Notes under the pieces: generated by a model
What the model was told of the DNA's origin: nothing
Seen by the model: only the letters and a program-made list of their open reading frames with translations
Database searches by the model: none
Position numbers and translations under genes: made by a program
NCBI GenBank assembly: GCA_965199135.1
Contig: OZ240685.1
Span: forward strand, 3,534,001-3,598,000
Length of the DNA: 64,000 nucleotides
Source of the DNA: EB88 sp965199135
GTDB taxonomy: Bacteria; Acidobacteriota; Terriglobia; Terriglobales; Acidobacteriaceae
Reading direction: 5' to 3'
Part shown: in pieces, positions 25,823-34,356 of the stretch
How the letters are laid out: every line of letters starts with the position of its first letter
Numbering within the stretch: the stretch's first letter is position 1

Positions 25823-26539
25823 TTGAGCCATCTGCTTTTCATCCAGTCCTCGCCACGACATACACAGTCGCGATCAAATCAGATCGCGCAGGCGTATCTC
25901 TCTGCGTTCTGTGAGAACAACCCGGAGCTCAGCGTGGATGTGCTCTCGGTGTGGGACATGGCGCTACCCGTTTTTGACGGCGACAAGGTCGGGGCGAAGA
26001 TTGCCGTGATGCAAGGCAAAGAACATACTGCGTCAGAGAAGACTGCGTGGGACCAGATTGTCGAAGTCGCCAACCGATTCATCGCGGCAGACAGGTACCT
26101 GATGGCTGTTCCCATGTGGAACGGTGGCATCTCCTACCCCCTCAAGCACTACATAGACGTCATTCATCAGCCTGGCCTGCTTTGGGGCTTGAAGCCGGAG
26201 TCGGGCTATTTCGGTCTGCTCCAGAACAAACACGCCACTCTGGTCCTTACGGCAGGTGCATATTCGCCTTCTGCGCCTTCCCCGGCATTTGGCGTGGATC
26301 ACCACTCTTCGTACCTGCGCGACTGGCTCGCCCAGGCAGGAGTGACCGCCATCGACGAGGTGCGCTTCGAACCTACACTGCTTACTGTCGATCCGGTGGG
26401 CGAGTTCGAGCGCGCGAAGAGTGAGGCGGTAGCACTTGCACGTGTCCACGGCCGCGTTATTGAAGGTATTCGATCGGATCCGCCATTCGGCCTGGAAGAG
26501 GCGTCTGTGAGCGACGATGTCGAGCAAGAGGGTGCATGA
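25823..26539 (+). CDS. FMN-dependent NADH azoreductase/quinone reductase (AzoR-like flavodoxin fold)
   Basis: 238 aa from TTG 25823, chosen for GGAGGAGTG 3-8 nt upstream and because the family N-terminus (LLFIQSSPRHTQSRS, the FMN phosphate-binding loop) begins there; an in-frame ATG at 25685 would add unrelated residues overlapping the pseudogene. Other landmarks: VPMWNGGISYPLKHYID and LVLTAGAYSP. Such enzymes reduce quinones, azo compounds and nitroaromatics and protect against electrophilic quinone stress. It overlaps the MOSC gene by 4 nt (ATGA). Confidence 0.88.
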   Translation: MSHLLFIQSSPRHTQSRSNQIAQAYLSAFCENNPELSVDVLSVWDMALPVFDGDKVGAKIAVMQGKEHTASEKTAWDQIVEVANRFIAADRYLMAVPMWNGGISYPLKHYIDVIHQPGLLWGLKPESGYFGLLQNKHATLVLTAGAYSPSAPSPAFGVDHHSSYLRDWLAQAGVTAIDEVRFEPTLLTVDPVGEFERAKSEAVALARVHGRVIEGIRSDPPFGLEEASVSDDVEQEGA

Positions 26540-27198
26540 ACACTGAGCCAGTAAAGCCTAGGGTGCACTCCGTCAATGTGAGCGGGGCCTTACGGAGCGT
26601 CTCCTATGCCGGCAGAAATTTCACTACCGGCTTTTTCAAGACCGCGCTACATGGATTGGCGTTTGCGCATAAGCTCGGCCTGCAAGGCGATGCGCAGGCT
26701 GACTTGAGCGTGCACGGAGGACCGGACAAGGCAGTCTACTTCTACCCACGCGAACACTACGCTACGTGGGAAAAGCTGCTAGGCACAGGGCCGCTGCCGC
26801 CCGGAAGCTTCGGCGAAAACATCACGTCAGAAGGCTTGTTGGAAGGGGATCTCAACATCGGCGACATCCTTCGAATTGGCACAGCCACACTGCAGGTTCG
26901 ACAGCCCCGCAGCCCATGCTACAAGCTTCAGATACGTTTTCAGCGGTCTGACATGACTGCCCTTTTCTTCCAGCAGGCCAAGCCAGGCTGGTACGCTTCG
27001 GTAATTCAGGACGGCGCCTTCGCAGCAACGGACGAGATCCTCCTCGAGTACCGTGCCCCAGAAGGCATTACCGTAGCCGACGTGTGGCGCTACAGCGCGC
27101 AGCAGGATGTCGACAGTGCTACCAGGGAGCGCATCGGAAGCATCGATCTATTGCCGGACTTTTGGAAGAGCAGGATCGACCGCCACACTTCTCGCTAG
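26536..27198 (+). CDS. MOSC-domain protein, YiiM-like
   Basis: 220 aa, translationally coupled to the azoreductase by a 4-nt overlap. GLQGDAQADLSVHGGPDKAVYFYPREHY and GSFGENITSEGL are characteristic of YiiM-type MOSC proteins, and the conserved molybdenum-binding cysteine is C128 (QPRSPCYKL). YiiM proteins belong to molybdenum-cofactor systems that reduce N-hydroxylated compounds such as hydroxylaminopurine. Its presence near a separate molybdoenzyme pair suggests a shared detoxification theme rather than a single complex. Confidence 0.88.
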   Translation: MNTEPVKPRVHSVNVSGALRSVSYAGRNFTTGFFKTALHGLAFAHKLGLQGDAQADLSVHGGPDKAVYFYPREHYATWEKLLGTGPLPPGSFGENITSEGLLEGDLNIGDILRIGTATLQVRQPRSPCYKLQIRFQRSDMTALFFQQAKPGWYASVIQDGAFAATDEILLEYRAPEGITVADVWRYSAQQDVDSATRERIGSIDLLPDFWKSRIDRHTSR

Positions 27199-27609
27199 CA
27201 TCACAGGGCTATCTGGTGGAAGGCAGTACCCTGCGGCCGCTGTGGCAATACGCCGCGTCCGAGCCGCGCTGCAAAGTGCCTGACAGCCTCTAGCGCGGGC
27301 CTGCGACATCAGTTCAGTTCCTGTCGAGGTGGGTGCGGAGATACATAGCCACCTGATCATCGTCGTCCGAAGAACTACTCAAGCTCAGTTAATCGAGGAC
27401 CATAGGTTACCTAAACTCACCTTTTCGATCACAACTTCTCATGTTTGTTGACTGCTCGAAATCCATATAGTGGATCGTAGCGCAGAGGTGCGACCGTGCA
27501 ATTGGTCCCCACCCCAAGAGCCAGCTGCTGCAGGTCATGGAAGGATCGCCGCTGCTGGAAACACAGAAGCCACCGCATGTTTCATGCGCCACTCCACAAG
27601 AGGTAAATC
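27199..27609. other. Intergenic region, no recognisable gene
   Basis: About 410 bp between the MOSC stop and the next start. No ORF with a known motif, repeat or terminator was recognised. The stretch around 27360-27480 is more A+T-rich than its surroundings and could hold the promoter for the hydrolase genes downstream. Confidence 0.4.
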
Positions 27610-28311
27610 TTGAGAACTCTTCCCTCAGACGCAACGATCGTCTTTGTGCATGCCGCGTGGGCAGATGCATCCTCATGGTCTGCGGTGATCGGCCCCCTGC
27701 TTAAGATGGACATCCGGGTCATCGCCGCTCAGCTTCCCATGACGTCGCTGTCCGACGATGTTGCTGCTCTCGCCCTGACGCTTGAACGAGCGGGTGCGGG
27801 GCCCATCCTTTTGGTCTCTCACTCTTACTCCGGCGCCGTCATCACTGCGTTGGAAGCAGACGACCGCGTCCGCGGGCTGGCATACATCGCGGCTATGCCG
27901 CCGGATGAAGGAGAGACCGTCGCCGACGTCTTTTTCCGAGAGCCGCCACACGAAAAAGCTCCCCATCTGGAACCTGACAGTCATGGTCTCTTGTGGATGT
28001 CGGAAGAAGGAATGAATAACGCGGTCGCTCACCGAGCCACACCGGAGCAAAACGCGATCAGAACGGCCACGCAGCGCCCAATGGCGATCAAGTGCCTGGG
28101 TGAAGCGATGCGGACTCCAGCATGGAAGACAAAGCCTTCGTGGTACCTGCTAACGGAAGATGACCGCATGTTCAGCCCGAAGACACAGCGCTTCGTAGCC
28201 GAACGCATGGGCTCGCAGATCCGCGCATACAAGGTAGATCACGCCCCCCAGACCTCTGAGCCTGCAACTGTTGTCGAGTTCGTGCTGGAAGCAGCCAGCG
28301 CGGTGCTCTAA
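27610..28311 (+). CDS. Alpha/beta hydrolase, small esterase-like (salicylate-esterase/HNL-like class)
   Basis: 233 aa from TTG 27610 with AGAGG about 6 nt upstream. It starts directly with the strand/oxyanion motif TIVFVHAAWADASSWSAV and has a serine nucleophile (S72) in LVSHSYSGAVI and a C-terminal His in KVDHAPQTSEP. It therefore belongs to a different branch from the three Asp-nucleophile hydrolases nearby. The family includes plant-type esterases and hydroxynitrile lyases and many unassigned bacterial enzymes. The next gene begins 50 nt downstream. Confidence 0.82.
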   Translation: MRTLPSDATIVFVHAAWADASSWSAVIGPLLKMDIRVIAAQLPMTSLSDDVAALALTLERAGAGPILLVSHSYSGAVITALEADDRVRGLAYIAAMPPDEGETVADVFFREPPHEKAPHLEPDSHGLLWMSEEGMNNAVAHRATPEQNAIRTATQRPMAIKCLGEAMRTPAWKTKPSWYLLTEDDRMFSPKTQRFVAERMGSQIRAYKVDHAPQTSEPATVVEFVLEAASAVL

Positions 28312-28360
28312 GCTGCAGCCCTCGTCACCTGCAAACATCGATAGGCACAAAGGACTTTCT

Positions 28361-29236
28361 ATGACTACGTACCAGCACGCCGACATCGAAGGCTACAAGC
28401 TTTTTTATCGCGAAGCCGGCTCCCCTGAAAATCCTACGATCGTTCTGCTGCACGGCTTCCCGTCGTCGTCGCACATGTTCCGGGATCTGATCCCGCAACT
28501 CGCCGGCCACCTCCACGTGATCGCGCCAGATTACCTCGGCTTCGGATACAGCGACTCACCCGCGGCGACTGACTTCCAGTACACCTTCGATGCCATCACA
28601 GGGCTCGTCGAGAAACTGCTCTTCACAACCTTGGGCCTGAAGAAGTTCAGCATCTACGTGCACGATTACGGTGCGCCTGTCGGTTTCCGCCTTGCCTCGC
28701 GTCATCCGGAGGCGATAGAAGGCATCGTCGTGCAGAATGGCAACGCCTACATGGAAGGCATAAGCCCCGCCTTCGAACCGCTGCAGGCTTTCTGGGCGAA
28801 TCGCAACGAGGAAACAGAGAAGGCACCGCGCACGATGCTGACCAAAGAGACGACAGTCTTCCAGTACACGCATGGCGCAAAAAACGTAGCGGCAGTGAGC
28901 CCAGACGGTTACACCCTCGACCAGGCGCTGCTGGACCGACCTGGCAATGATGCCATTCAACTCGAGCTCCTTTATGACTACACCTCGAACGTCGCGCTCT
29001 ACGACGCGTGGCACGAATACTTCCGTATGCACCAGCCGCGCACACTCATCCTGTGGGGGCAGAACGATCCCTTCTTTATCGTGCCGGGAGCCAAGGCATT
29101 CCTGCGCGACCTGCCCAAGGCGGAGCTGCACCTCATCGACGGTGGGCACTTTCTACTGGAAGAGCACAGCGAATTCGTCGCAAGCAAGATCATCGGCTTT
29201 CTGGAACAAGGGCAGCAAGCGGGCGTGAAGAAATGA
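28361..29236 (+). CDS. Alpha/beta hydrolase, haloalkane dehalogenase/epoxide hydrolase-like (paralogue 3 of 3)
   Basis: 291 aa from ATG 28361 (AAAGGA upstream); a longer in-frame start at 28271 overlaps the previous gene and lacks conservation. Oxyanion motif LLHGFPSSSHMFR, VIAPDYLGFGYSD, nucleophile D102 in VHDYGAPVGFR, His in DGGHFLLEE, and the subfamily signature LYDYTSNVALYDAWHEYFR...ILWGQNDPFF. Cytoplasmic by sequence. Its stop overlaps the ATG of the next membrane protein (4 nt). Confidence 0.86.
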   Translation: MTTYQHADIEGYKLFYREAGSPENPTIVLLHGFPSSSHMFRDLIPQLAGHLHVIAPDYLGFGYSDSPAATDFQYTFDAITGLVEKLLFTTLGLKKFSIYVHDYGAPVGFRLASRHPEAIEGIVVQNGNAYMEGISPAFEPLQAFWANRNEETEKAPRTMLTKETTVFQYTHGAKNVAAVSPDGYTLDQALLDRPGNDAIQLELLYDYTSNVALYDAWHEYFRMHQPRTLILWGQNDPFFIVPGAKAFLRDLPKAELHLIDGGHFLLEEHSEFVASKIIGFLEQGQQAGVKK

Positions 29237-29745
29237 CCGCCGCTGCTCTTGACCCGATCTCCGGTGGGGGACCGCATCCGACCGGGCGTACCTTGCCCGT
29301 CCCCCGCGCCATCCTTTATGCCACGCTCGTCGTTGGAATCCTTGACGCAACGGATGGCATCGTAACCTTCGGCCTGGCAGGGCAAAATCCAGTCCAGGTG
29401 CTGCAGTACATCGCGAGCAGCCTGCTTGGCAAAAAGGCCTTTTCAGAGGGGCTTGCGAGTGCTGGGATAGGTCTTGTCCTGCACTTCGCTGTTTCTCTGG
29501 TGGTCACAAGCATCTACATCCTTGCCAGCCGTCGTGTCGAGTTCCTGCGTACGCAGTGGGTGCTCATGGGTCTGCTCTACGGTGCTGCTGTATGGCTAGT
29601 GATGAACCTCGTGGTATTGCGGCTTACCTCGGTCGCCCATGGCCCTATCCCGACGTCGGCATTCGTGAGTGGCATCATCGGCCATGCTTTGTTTGTCGGC
29701 CTGCCCAGCTCGTTTTTCGCGAAGAAAGTGACGGCAGCGGTCTGA
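29233..29745 (+). CDS. Small integral membrane protein, four predicted helices
   Basis: 170 aa from ATG 29233, coupled to the hydrolase by a 4-nt overlap. Hydrophobic segments lie at about 25-45 (ILYATLVVGILDATDGIVTF), 70-92 (GIGLVLHFAVSLVVTSIYIL), 105-127 (VLMGLLYGAAVWLVMNLVVL) and 143-160 (FVSGIIGHALFVGLPSSFF). The layout resembles YagU/DUF1440-type proteins, but I do not recognise it with confidence. It is the last gene of the detoxification run before mobile-element remains. Confidence 0.7.
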   Translation: MTAAALDPISGGGPHPTGRTLPVPRAILYATLVVGILDATDGIVTFGLAGQNPVQVLQYIASSLLGKKAFSEGLASAGIGLVLHFAVSLVVTSIYILASRRVEFLRTQWVLMGLLYGAAVWLVMNLVVLRLTSVAHGPIPTSAFVSGIIGHALFVGLPSSFFAKKVTAAV

Positions 29746-29831
29746 ACTTCCGGCGCTAAGTTGAAATTCCCGGATTCTCCCCGGGCTGAGGCCGAATGCG
29801 CGCCTGCTGGCCGGGGAGAATCGGGATGCCG

Positions 29832-30614
29832 GGCTCCGTTGCAGCAACTAGACGAAGCCATGGACCCCGTTCCGAAGTCGCGCTTACGCGGCAACCTGGA
29901 AGAGACGGGTCACGAAGCGTATCTCACTGTGGACACCATGCGTGCAGGTGACCCGGCGTCCGCGCCGATCATGCGCACCATCTCGAAGCCCTTGATCGTG
30001 GCCGACGCTGTCTTCACCATTTGCAAGCCGCGACTAGGTTTGATCCCTCGCTCGAGCGCGCATGATGAGCCTCAATGATGGTGTCCAGGTACTTCCAGGC
30101 TCTGTGCTTTTTGGTGGAAGGAAGCTGATCGCCACGCTTGGGGCCGCTCGATCGCTTCAGGATAGGGGCGAAGCTTCTCTGCGGGGATCGACGAGGTTGG
30201 CCGGTCCGCATGATCGTCAATGCCCTCGCCAGGAGACCGTATGCAGCTCGACTATTTCGCCGGTCCGCAAGCACGAAGTCGATCAGAACGCCGTGCATGT
30301 CGATGGCGCCGTAAAGGTACTTCCACCTGCCGCCTGCTTGATATACGTCATCCACGCGCCAGCAGCACGTCCAGCCGTAGCCGTGATAAGCCCGTACATA
30401 GTTCCCAGGCGCGTGGCGATGTACCTAGCGCATGGGCGTGGAGCGATCCACTTCCACCCCGCGTCCCCGCATCATCTCCGCCAGATACCGGCAGGAGATC
30501 CCGTACTTGCAGTAGCCAACGGACACAGGCCAAAATCATCGAGACCAGGAAGCGACGACGCTTGAACATGGGCTTCATCCTGACGCTCCGGCCACGCGTT
30601 CATGCAACAGAGGC
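29832..30614 (-). mobile_element. Decayed IS6-family insertion sequence
   Basis: A 783-bp element bounded by inverted repeats: 29832-29846 (GGCTCCGTTGCAGCA) and the reverse complement of 30600-30614 (GCCTCTGTTGCATGA), 11 of 15 matching. Both fit the IS6-family end pattern around CTGTTGCA. The interior is a broken IS6 transposase on the minus strand. Length is within the normal IS6 range. The 8-bp flanks (GGATGCCG and TCTCGAGG) do not match, so no target duplication survives. Confidence 0.8.
29910..30578 (-). pseudogene. IS6-family transposase, frameshifted and interrupted
   Basis: From ATG 30578 the translation reads MFKRRRFLVSMILACVRW, then shifts to CKYGISCRYLAEMMRGRGVEVDRSTPMR and meets a stop where the family has W. 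It then resumes with VHRHAPGNYV and, in the DDE domain, WRVDDVYQAGGRWKYLYGAIDMHGVLIDFVLADRRNSRAA and KYLDTIIEAHHA. A last shift gives IKPSRGLQMVKTASATIKGFE before TGA at 29910-29912. The catalytic D of WRVDDVY and the E of IIEAHH remain, but the reading frame is destroyed, so no active transposase is made. Confidence 0.85.
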
Positions 30615-30757
30615 TCTCGAGGAGATAGTCTCTGGTGCTGACCCAGCCACCCGTTCGGCGGCGGGGGACCGTTGCACTGACCGACTACGCAAAGGCTGAT
30701 CGATGGCAACTCAATTCGCTGCGGCAGAACAGAATTCTTGAAAGCGGGCGTTTGTTC

Positions 30758-31633
30758 ATGAAAAAAGCCTTGGAACGCGTTTCATGGCCGATCCTCATTG
30801 TCGGGGCGATCGTCACAATGGTGTTGTCCCTTAGCGTGCATGCCGTGATGCTCCAGGGTCTACACGTCCCCTACCCGTACAACTTCCCCAGCACAGGCTG
30901 GGCACGGTTGCCGGACGGATTCCTCTCCGTATGCGGGGCCATCTATCTCTCCGCACGTCTTCCGCAAAGCATTCGCAAGCGCAGCTTCGGTCTTCGCTGC
31001 GCGCTTCTGTTTCTTTTGCTCGCGACCATTCATGAAGTCTTTTTCCGCGCGCCGTTTATGGAGTTCATCAACCTCAGCAACTTCACGCTCTATCCCTTCA
31101 TCGACAACATACCGAAGCTCATTCCGCTGGCCGTCATCGCGATAGGCGTGGAAAGCTGGACCCGCCACGAGCGCAGCTTCAGGGCTCACCTCGTTGCTGC
31201 CGCCCTGCTCGCTGCAACCGCCGGCCTCCTTGTGAAGCCATTCGCCTACCACGCCTTCGCCGGCGTGATCCACTTCACAGAAGCGCGGGAAGGCCACGAG
31301 CGGTATGGTCTTCCCTACGATTGGCACATTCTGCTGCCCGCCTACCTGACCTTCTTCGAGCCAGTCATCGCCGCCCTCGTGATCGGCCTCGCCATCCGCC
31401 CCAAGCTGCCGTCCACACCTCTCACCAGATTCGGCATCACGGCGACCCTTATCCTCGCACTCAAGGGTCCAGTGTTCGCTCCGCTCGTGAACATCCATTA
31501 TGCGAACACGGGTGCCCTCACCGCGGTACTCAGCTATGCACAGTTCACCTTTGAGACGATGGCACTCGGCATTCTCACAGCAGCTACCTTGCACTTCTCA
31601 TCCAAGTCGTTCAAGACGCCAACCCAGCCCTAA
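30758..31633 (+). CDS. Polytopic membrane protein of unknown function
   Basis: 291 aa from ATG 30758; an upstream in-frame start at 30635 extends into the IS-flanking sequence. About seven hydrophobic helices, including ILIVGAIVTMVLSLSVHAVML, CALLFLLLATIHEVFF, LIPLAVIAIGVESW, LVAAALLAATAGLLV, YLTFFEPVIAALVIGLAI and ILTAATLHF. Histidines recur in helices (SVHAVML, IHEVFF, AYHAFAGVIHF), which might bind metal or haem, but no family is recognised. It sits directly downstream of the IS6 remnant, with no clear Shine-Dalgarno. Confidence 0.65.
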   Translation: MKKALERVSWPILIVGAIVTMVLSLSVHAVMLQGLHVPYPYNFPSTGWARLPDGFLSVCGAIYLSARLPQSIRKRSFGLRCALLFLLLATIHEVFFRAPFMEFINLSNFTLYPFIDNIPKLIPLAVIAIGVESWTRHERSFRAHLVAAALLAATAGLLVKPFAYHAFAGVIHFTEAREGHERYGLPYDWHILLPAYLTFFEPVIAALVIGLAIRPKLPSTPLTRFGITATLILALKGPVFAPLVNIHYANTGALTAVLSYAQFTFETMALGILTAATLHFSSKSFKTPTQP

Positions 31634-31705
31634 CCGCCTCTTAGCCTCCTCGCCTGGAACGGCCTGACTCGTCCTGACGCGAGTGTCGCCAGGATCAATT
31701 CTGGA

Positions 31706-31996
31706 GTGCTGCTGAATCACCTGTGCGCCCAGCGCAGTCAGACGAGTGCTGGAGTTGTGGGCAAACTGGGAAAGCAGGCACGCCCGCCGACCCCGGAGAT
31801 GCAGGCGAGGCTGGACGAGGTATTGAGCGGATTCAATTGCAGGATGGAGGCGAGGCTGGCCGACTTCGGCAACTGCATGGAGACCAGGCTGCAGCAGGAA
31901 CAGGCGCAGGCATTGAAGCAGCAGCAGGAACAGACCAAGACCAAAGAGCCGGAGATTGAGCGCGAGCACTCTCGTGGGTTTGGCATAGGAATGTAG
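31706..31996 (+). CDS. Small hydrophilic protein next to a mobilisation-like gene
   Basis: 96 aa from GTG 31706. Very polar, Gln/Glu-rich C-terminal half with coiled-coil character (TRLQQEQAQALKQQQEQTK, ending GFGIGM). The next ORF starts 5 nt after its stop, so the two form a unit. I do not recognise the family. It may be the truncated tail or a small accessory of a relaxase-type operon, given its neighbour; this is a weak inference. Confidence 0.4.
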   Translation: MLLNHLCAQRSQTSAGVVGKLGKQARPPTPEMQARLDEVLSGFNCRMEARLADFGNCMETRLQQEQAQALKQQQEQTKTKEPEIEREHSRGFGIGM

Positions 31997-32001
31997 GCAC
32001 T

Positions 32002-32514
32002 ATGAGAGACGATGAGTTGTTAGCGATCTACGGAGCCACCCGCCAGCTGGCCGAGGGCATGACGGCCCGGGACGCGGAGCTGAAGCAGAGCACGGCGGCG
32101 CTTGAGGCCACCATCGCCCAGGTGCGGCAGTTGCCGGCCATGCTGGGCCAGCAGACCAGCAAGTACATCGCCGCCGGCATCCGGGAGGTCGTCGAGGAGG
32201 ACTTTCGCCAGCCTATCGAGAAGGCCGTTGAGGGACCGATCCGGTCGATCGAGGTGGCGGCCTACCATGCGCGGGAGGCGGTCGGGCACCTCAAGGAGGA
32301 GGCCCGCTTCCAGACCTGGACCGTGTTCGCCCTCATCCTGGCTCTGGGCTTTGCTCTGGGAGCCTTCGGAACGTACTTCTTCTTTACCCGGCAGGTGTCG
32401 GCGTTAAACAGCCGTTTCGACCACTTTGAGCAACTCCTGGCCGCGCCTCTACCTGCTCCAGCGGACACCCACGCCCCGATCCCGCAGCCCGGAAAGAAGC
32501 ATGGGCAGCACTAA
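32002..32514 (+). CDS. Putative mobilisation/relaxosome accessory protein with coiled coil and one TM helix
   Basis: 170 aa. Residues 1-95 are a long helical segment (ELLAIYGATRQLAEGMTARD, QSTAALEATIAQVRQLPAML, EDFRQPIEKAVEGPIR). A TM helix at about 107-128 (TVFALILALGFALGAFGTYFFF) and a short Pro-rich tail follow. This layout resembles small membrane-anchored proteins encoded beside relaxase genes on plasmids and integrative elements. No relaxase is present here, so this would be a relic. The family assignment rests on recalled similarity only. Confidence 0.45.
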   Translation: MRDDELLAIYGATRQLAEGMTARDAELKQSTAALEATIAQVRQLPAMLGQQTSKYIAAGIREVVEEDFRQPIEKAVEGPIRSIEVAAYHAREAVGHLKEEARFQTWTVFALILALGFALGAFGTYFFFTRQVSALNSRFDHFEQLLAAPLPAPADTHAPIPQPGKKHGQH

Positions 32515-32656
32515 AGGCAGGCTATGGATTTGACGCGCAAGCGCTTGGAACGAGCAAAGAGCGCTCGTCCCACAAACCCACAGCCTCGACGGCGGGAAGA
32601 ATTGGAATTACAAAAGCCAACCTCTCTGGCCGGATGAACCCAATTACGATTGGAGA

Positions 32657-33247
32657 ATGCTCCCACTCCTATTCGCCGGAATCGCATTTCTTTTCCTGCT
32701 TGTAGGCTCAATCGTCTTTTTAGCGTGTTTGCTGCTCCCGCGATTTAGACAGTATGCGTTGAGTGCGGCGCTATGGTGTGCGATGTGGGGACCGTGCTCT
32801 ATCGTGCTGATGCTAATCGCTGGAGTCGGATTGATTGCAACAGCCTTTATAGCTAAAGCTGGTGGTGTGCAGACGCTCCACGCTCCCAGGCTATTGTCGG
32901 CGTTTGGCTGGAGCTACCTCACTGTCGGCGTCCTGGTCACCATAGTTGTGGCGACGGCCTCGGCTTGGATACACCAAGCAATCGTGAAGCGCCTGACCTT
33001 TGCTCTGTTTCGGCTTTACGTCACCGTTGTCTCAGCAGGCATTGGAAGCGTTTTCGGCTGGTGTCTCGGCTGGTGGATGATGTTCAAGAGCATGAGCGGC
33101 CACGCTCCCCTTCTTGTGTGGGGAATTTGCATGCTGGCGTTGATTGTAGGTTTCGGGGCAGCGGCATATAAAGGTGCCCGGGGCCTTCGTGGAGAAGCCC
33201 CAGAAAGTTTTACTTGGATCTCGCCAGAAGAGTTTGCAGGACACTAA
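32657..33247 (+). CDS. Membrane protein of unknown function, about five helices
   Basis: 196 aa. Hydrophobic segments: LLFAGIAFLFLLVGSIVFLA, AMWGPCSIVLMLIAGVGLIA, YLTVGVLVTIVVATASAW, YVTVVSAGIGSVFGWCLGW and LLVWGICMLALIVGFGAAA. The soluble tail ends TWISPEEFAGH. GGAG lies only 2-3 nt before the ATG, so a slightly later start is possible. It stands alone among mobile-element debris and I do not recognise a family. Confidence 0.6.
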   Translation: MLPLLFAGIAFLFLLVGSIVFLACLLLPRFRQYALSAALWCAMWGPCSIVLMLIAGVGLIATAFIAKAGGVQTLHAPRLLSAFGWSYLTVGVLVTIVVATASAWIHQAIVKRLTFALFRLYVTVVSAGIGSVFGWCLGWWMMFKSMSGHAPLLVWGICMLALIVGFGAAAYKGARGLRGEAPESFTWISPEEFAGH

Positions 33248-33314
33248 GCCGGTAGCTCTCCACGACAACCGGAGTGGTCGTGCGGGAATGCTCTTCTCTG
33301 CCTAGAAACCAATG

Positions 33315-33494
33315 CTAATGGCTGTTACTGCAAATCAGGCATCGTGCTATATGCGCATTCAGCGCAAAGATAGCTTCGTTCCATTCATCATCTAAACGGG
33401 ACCAAGCTGAATCGTGTAGGGCGACTGCCTTTTTGCACTTCAGGTTTGCCGCTTGTTCTTTTTCCTGAAGATTCTCACGCTCTGGACAAGCCAT
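33315..33494 (-). CDS. Possible small protein with CxxC and HxxxxC pattern
   Basis: 59 aa from ATG 33494 to TAG at 33315. The sequence is helical and charged (MACPERENLQEKEQAANLKC, then WNEAIFALNAHIARCLIC, ending SNSH) and reads like a genuine small protein rather than a shadow. AGG lies about 9 nt before the start. It is divergent from the TIR-like gene. Family unknown. Confidence 0.4.
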   Translation of the reverse strand: MACPERENLQEKEQAANLKCKKAVALHDSAWSRLDDEWNEAIFALNAHIARCLICSNSH

Positions 33495-33552
33495 GGCAGT
33501 CAGCCTACCAGTTTCTAAAGGGCATGTGACACTGGATGGTGGGAGTGCGTGC

Positions 33553-34356
33553 ATGCCGACATGCTTTGTGATCCAACCCTTTGATTCAGCTGGGAAATTC
33601 GATAAGCGATACAAGGAAACTTTCGTTCCAGCCATCATCGAGGCTGGGTTAGAACCATACAGAGTGGACCAGGATGCGCGAGCCGAGGTTCTAATTAACT
33701 CCATTGAGGAGGGCATACGCACGGCGGCTGTGTGTCTAGCCGATATTACGACCGACAATCCGAACGTCTGGTACGAACTCGGCTTTGCCTTTGCGGTGAG
33801 CCGGCCCGTGGTTATGGTTTGCTCGAACGAACGGACCGGGAAGTACCCTTTCGACATTCAGCACCGACCGATCATTAGCTATAAAACCGAGGCGCAAAGC
33901 GACTTCAAGGCGTTGAGTGATTCCATCACGGAACGCCTGAAAGCGGCATCAGAACGAGGCCGAGACCTCCAGCAGATTGCCGAAGAGAACCCGGTGGCTC
34001 CGGTCAGTGGCTTGAGTCCGATTGAAATAACGGTCCTTGCCGTTGCTGCGAGCACGGCTGATGTTCCCAACAGTGGTTTCAGCCTGTGGAGCGTGCGCAA
34101 CGATGCAGAAAAAGCTGGATTAACCAGGCTTGCCATAGGGCTTGCAATACGACGGCTGACCGTGAAGCAGTTCATCGAGGAGGCATGGGTAGAAGAAAAC
34201 GGCACCGAGCCATACAAAGGCGCGGCGATTACGGGCCGGGGTTGGGACTGGATCGATGCCAACGAAGAGGAATTCGTACTGCGTCGGCCGCAGCGTGAAA
34301 GCCGAAAGATCGACTATAGCGAAACCAAAATTACCGACGACGACATCCCGTTTTAG
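33553..34356 (+). CDS. Protein with TIR/nucleoside-deoxyribosyltransferase-like N-terminal domain
   Basis: 267 aa from ATG 33553, chosen because GGGAG lies about 8 nt upstream and the conserved region starts at once; ATG 33493 would add 20 residues. FVIQPFDSAGKFDKRY, GLEPYRVDQDARAEVLINSI and CLADITTDNPNVWYELGFA (with E75 as the candidate catalytic Glu) match the Rossmann-like fold shared by nucleoside 2-deoxyribosyltransferases and TIR-like NAD-consuming proteins. The C-terminal part (about 150-250; ALTRLAIGLAIRRL-type helices, AITGRGWDWIDANEEEF) looks like a winged-helix module. Proteins of this build often occur in defence islands. Enzymatic activity is inferred, not shown. Confidence 0.65.
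   Translation: MPTCFVIQPFDSAGKFDKRYKETFVPAIIEAGLEPYRVDQDARAEVLINSIEEGIRTAAVCLADITTDNPNVWYELGFAFAVSRPVVMVCSNERTGKYPFDIQHRPIISYKTEAQSDFKALSDSITERLKAASERGRDLQQIAEENPVAPVSGLSPIEITVLAVAASTADVPNSGFSLWSVRNDAEKAGLTRLAIGLAIRRLTVKQFIEEAWVEENGTEPYKGAAITGRGWDWIDANEEEFVLRRPQRESRKIDYSETKITDDDIPF

Noticed and set aside
29832..30614. Target-site duplication around the IS6 element
   Set aside because: The 8-bp flanks on the two sides do not match, so no duplication is claimed.
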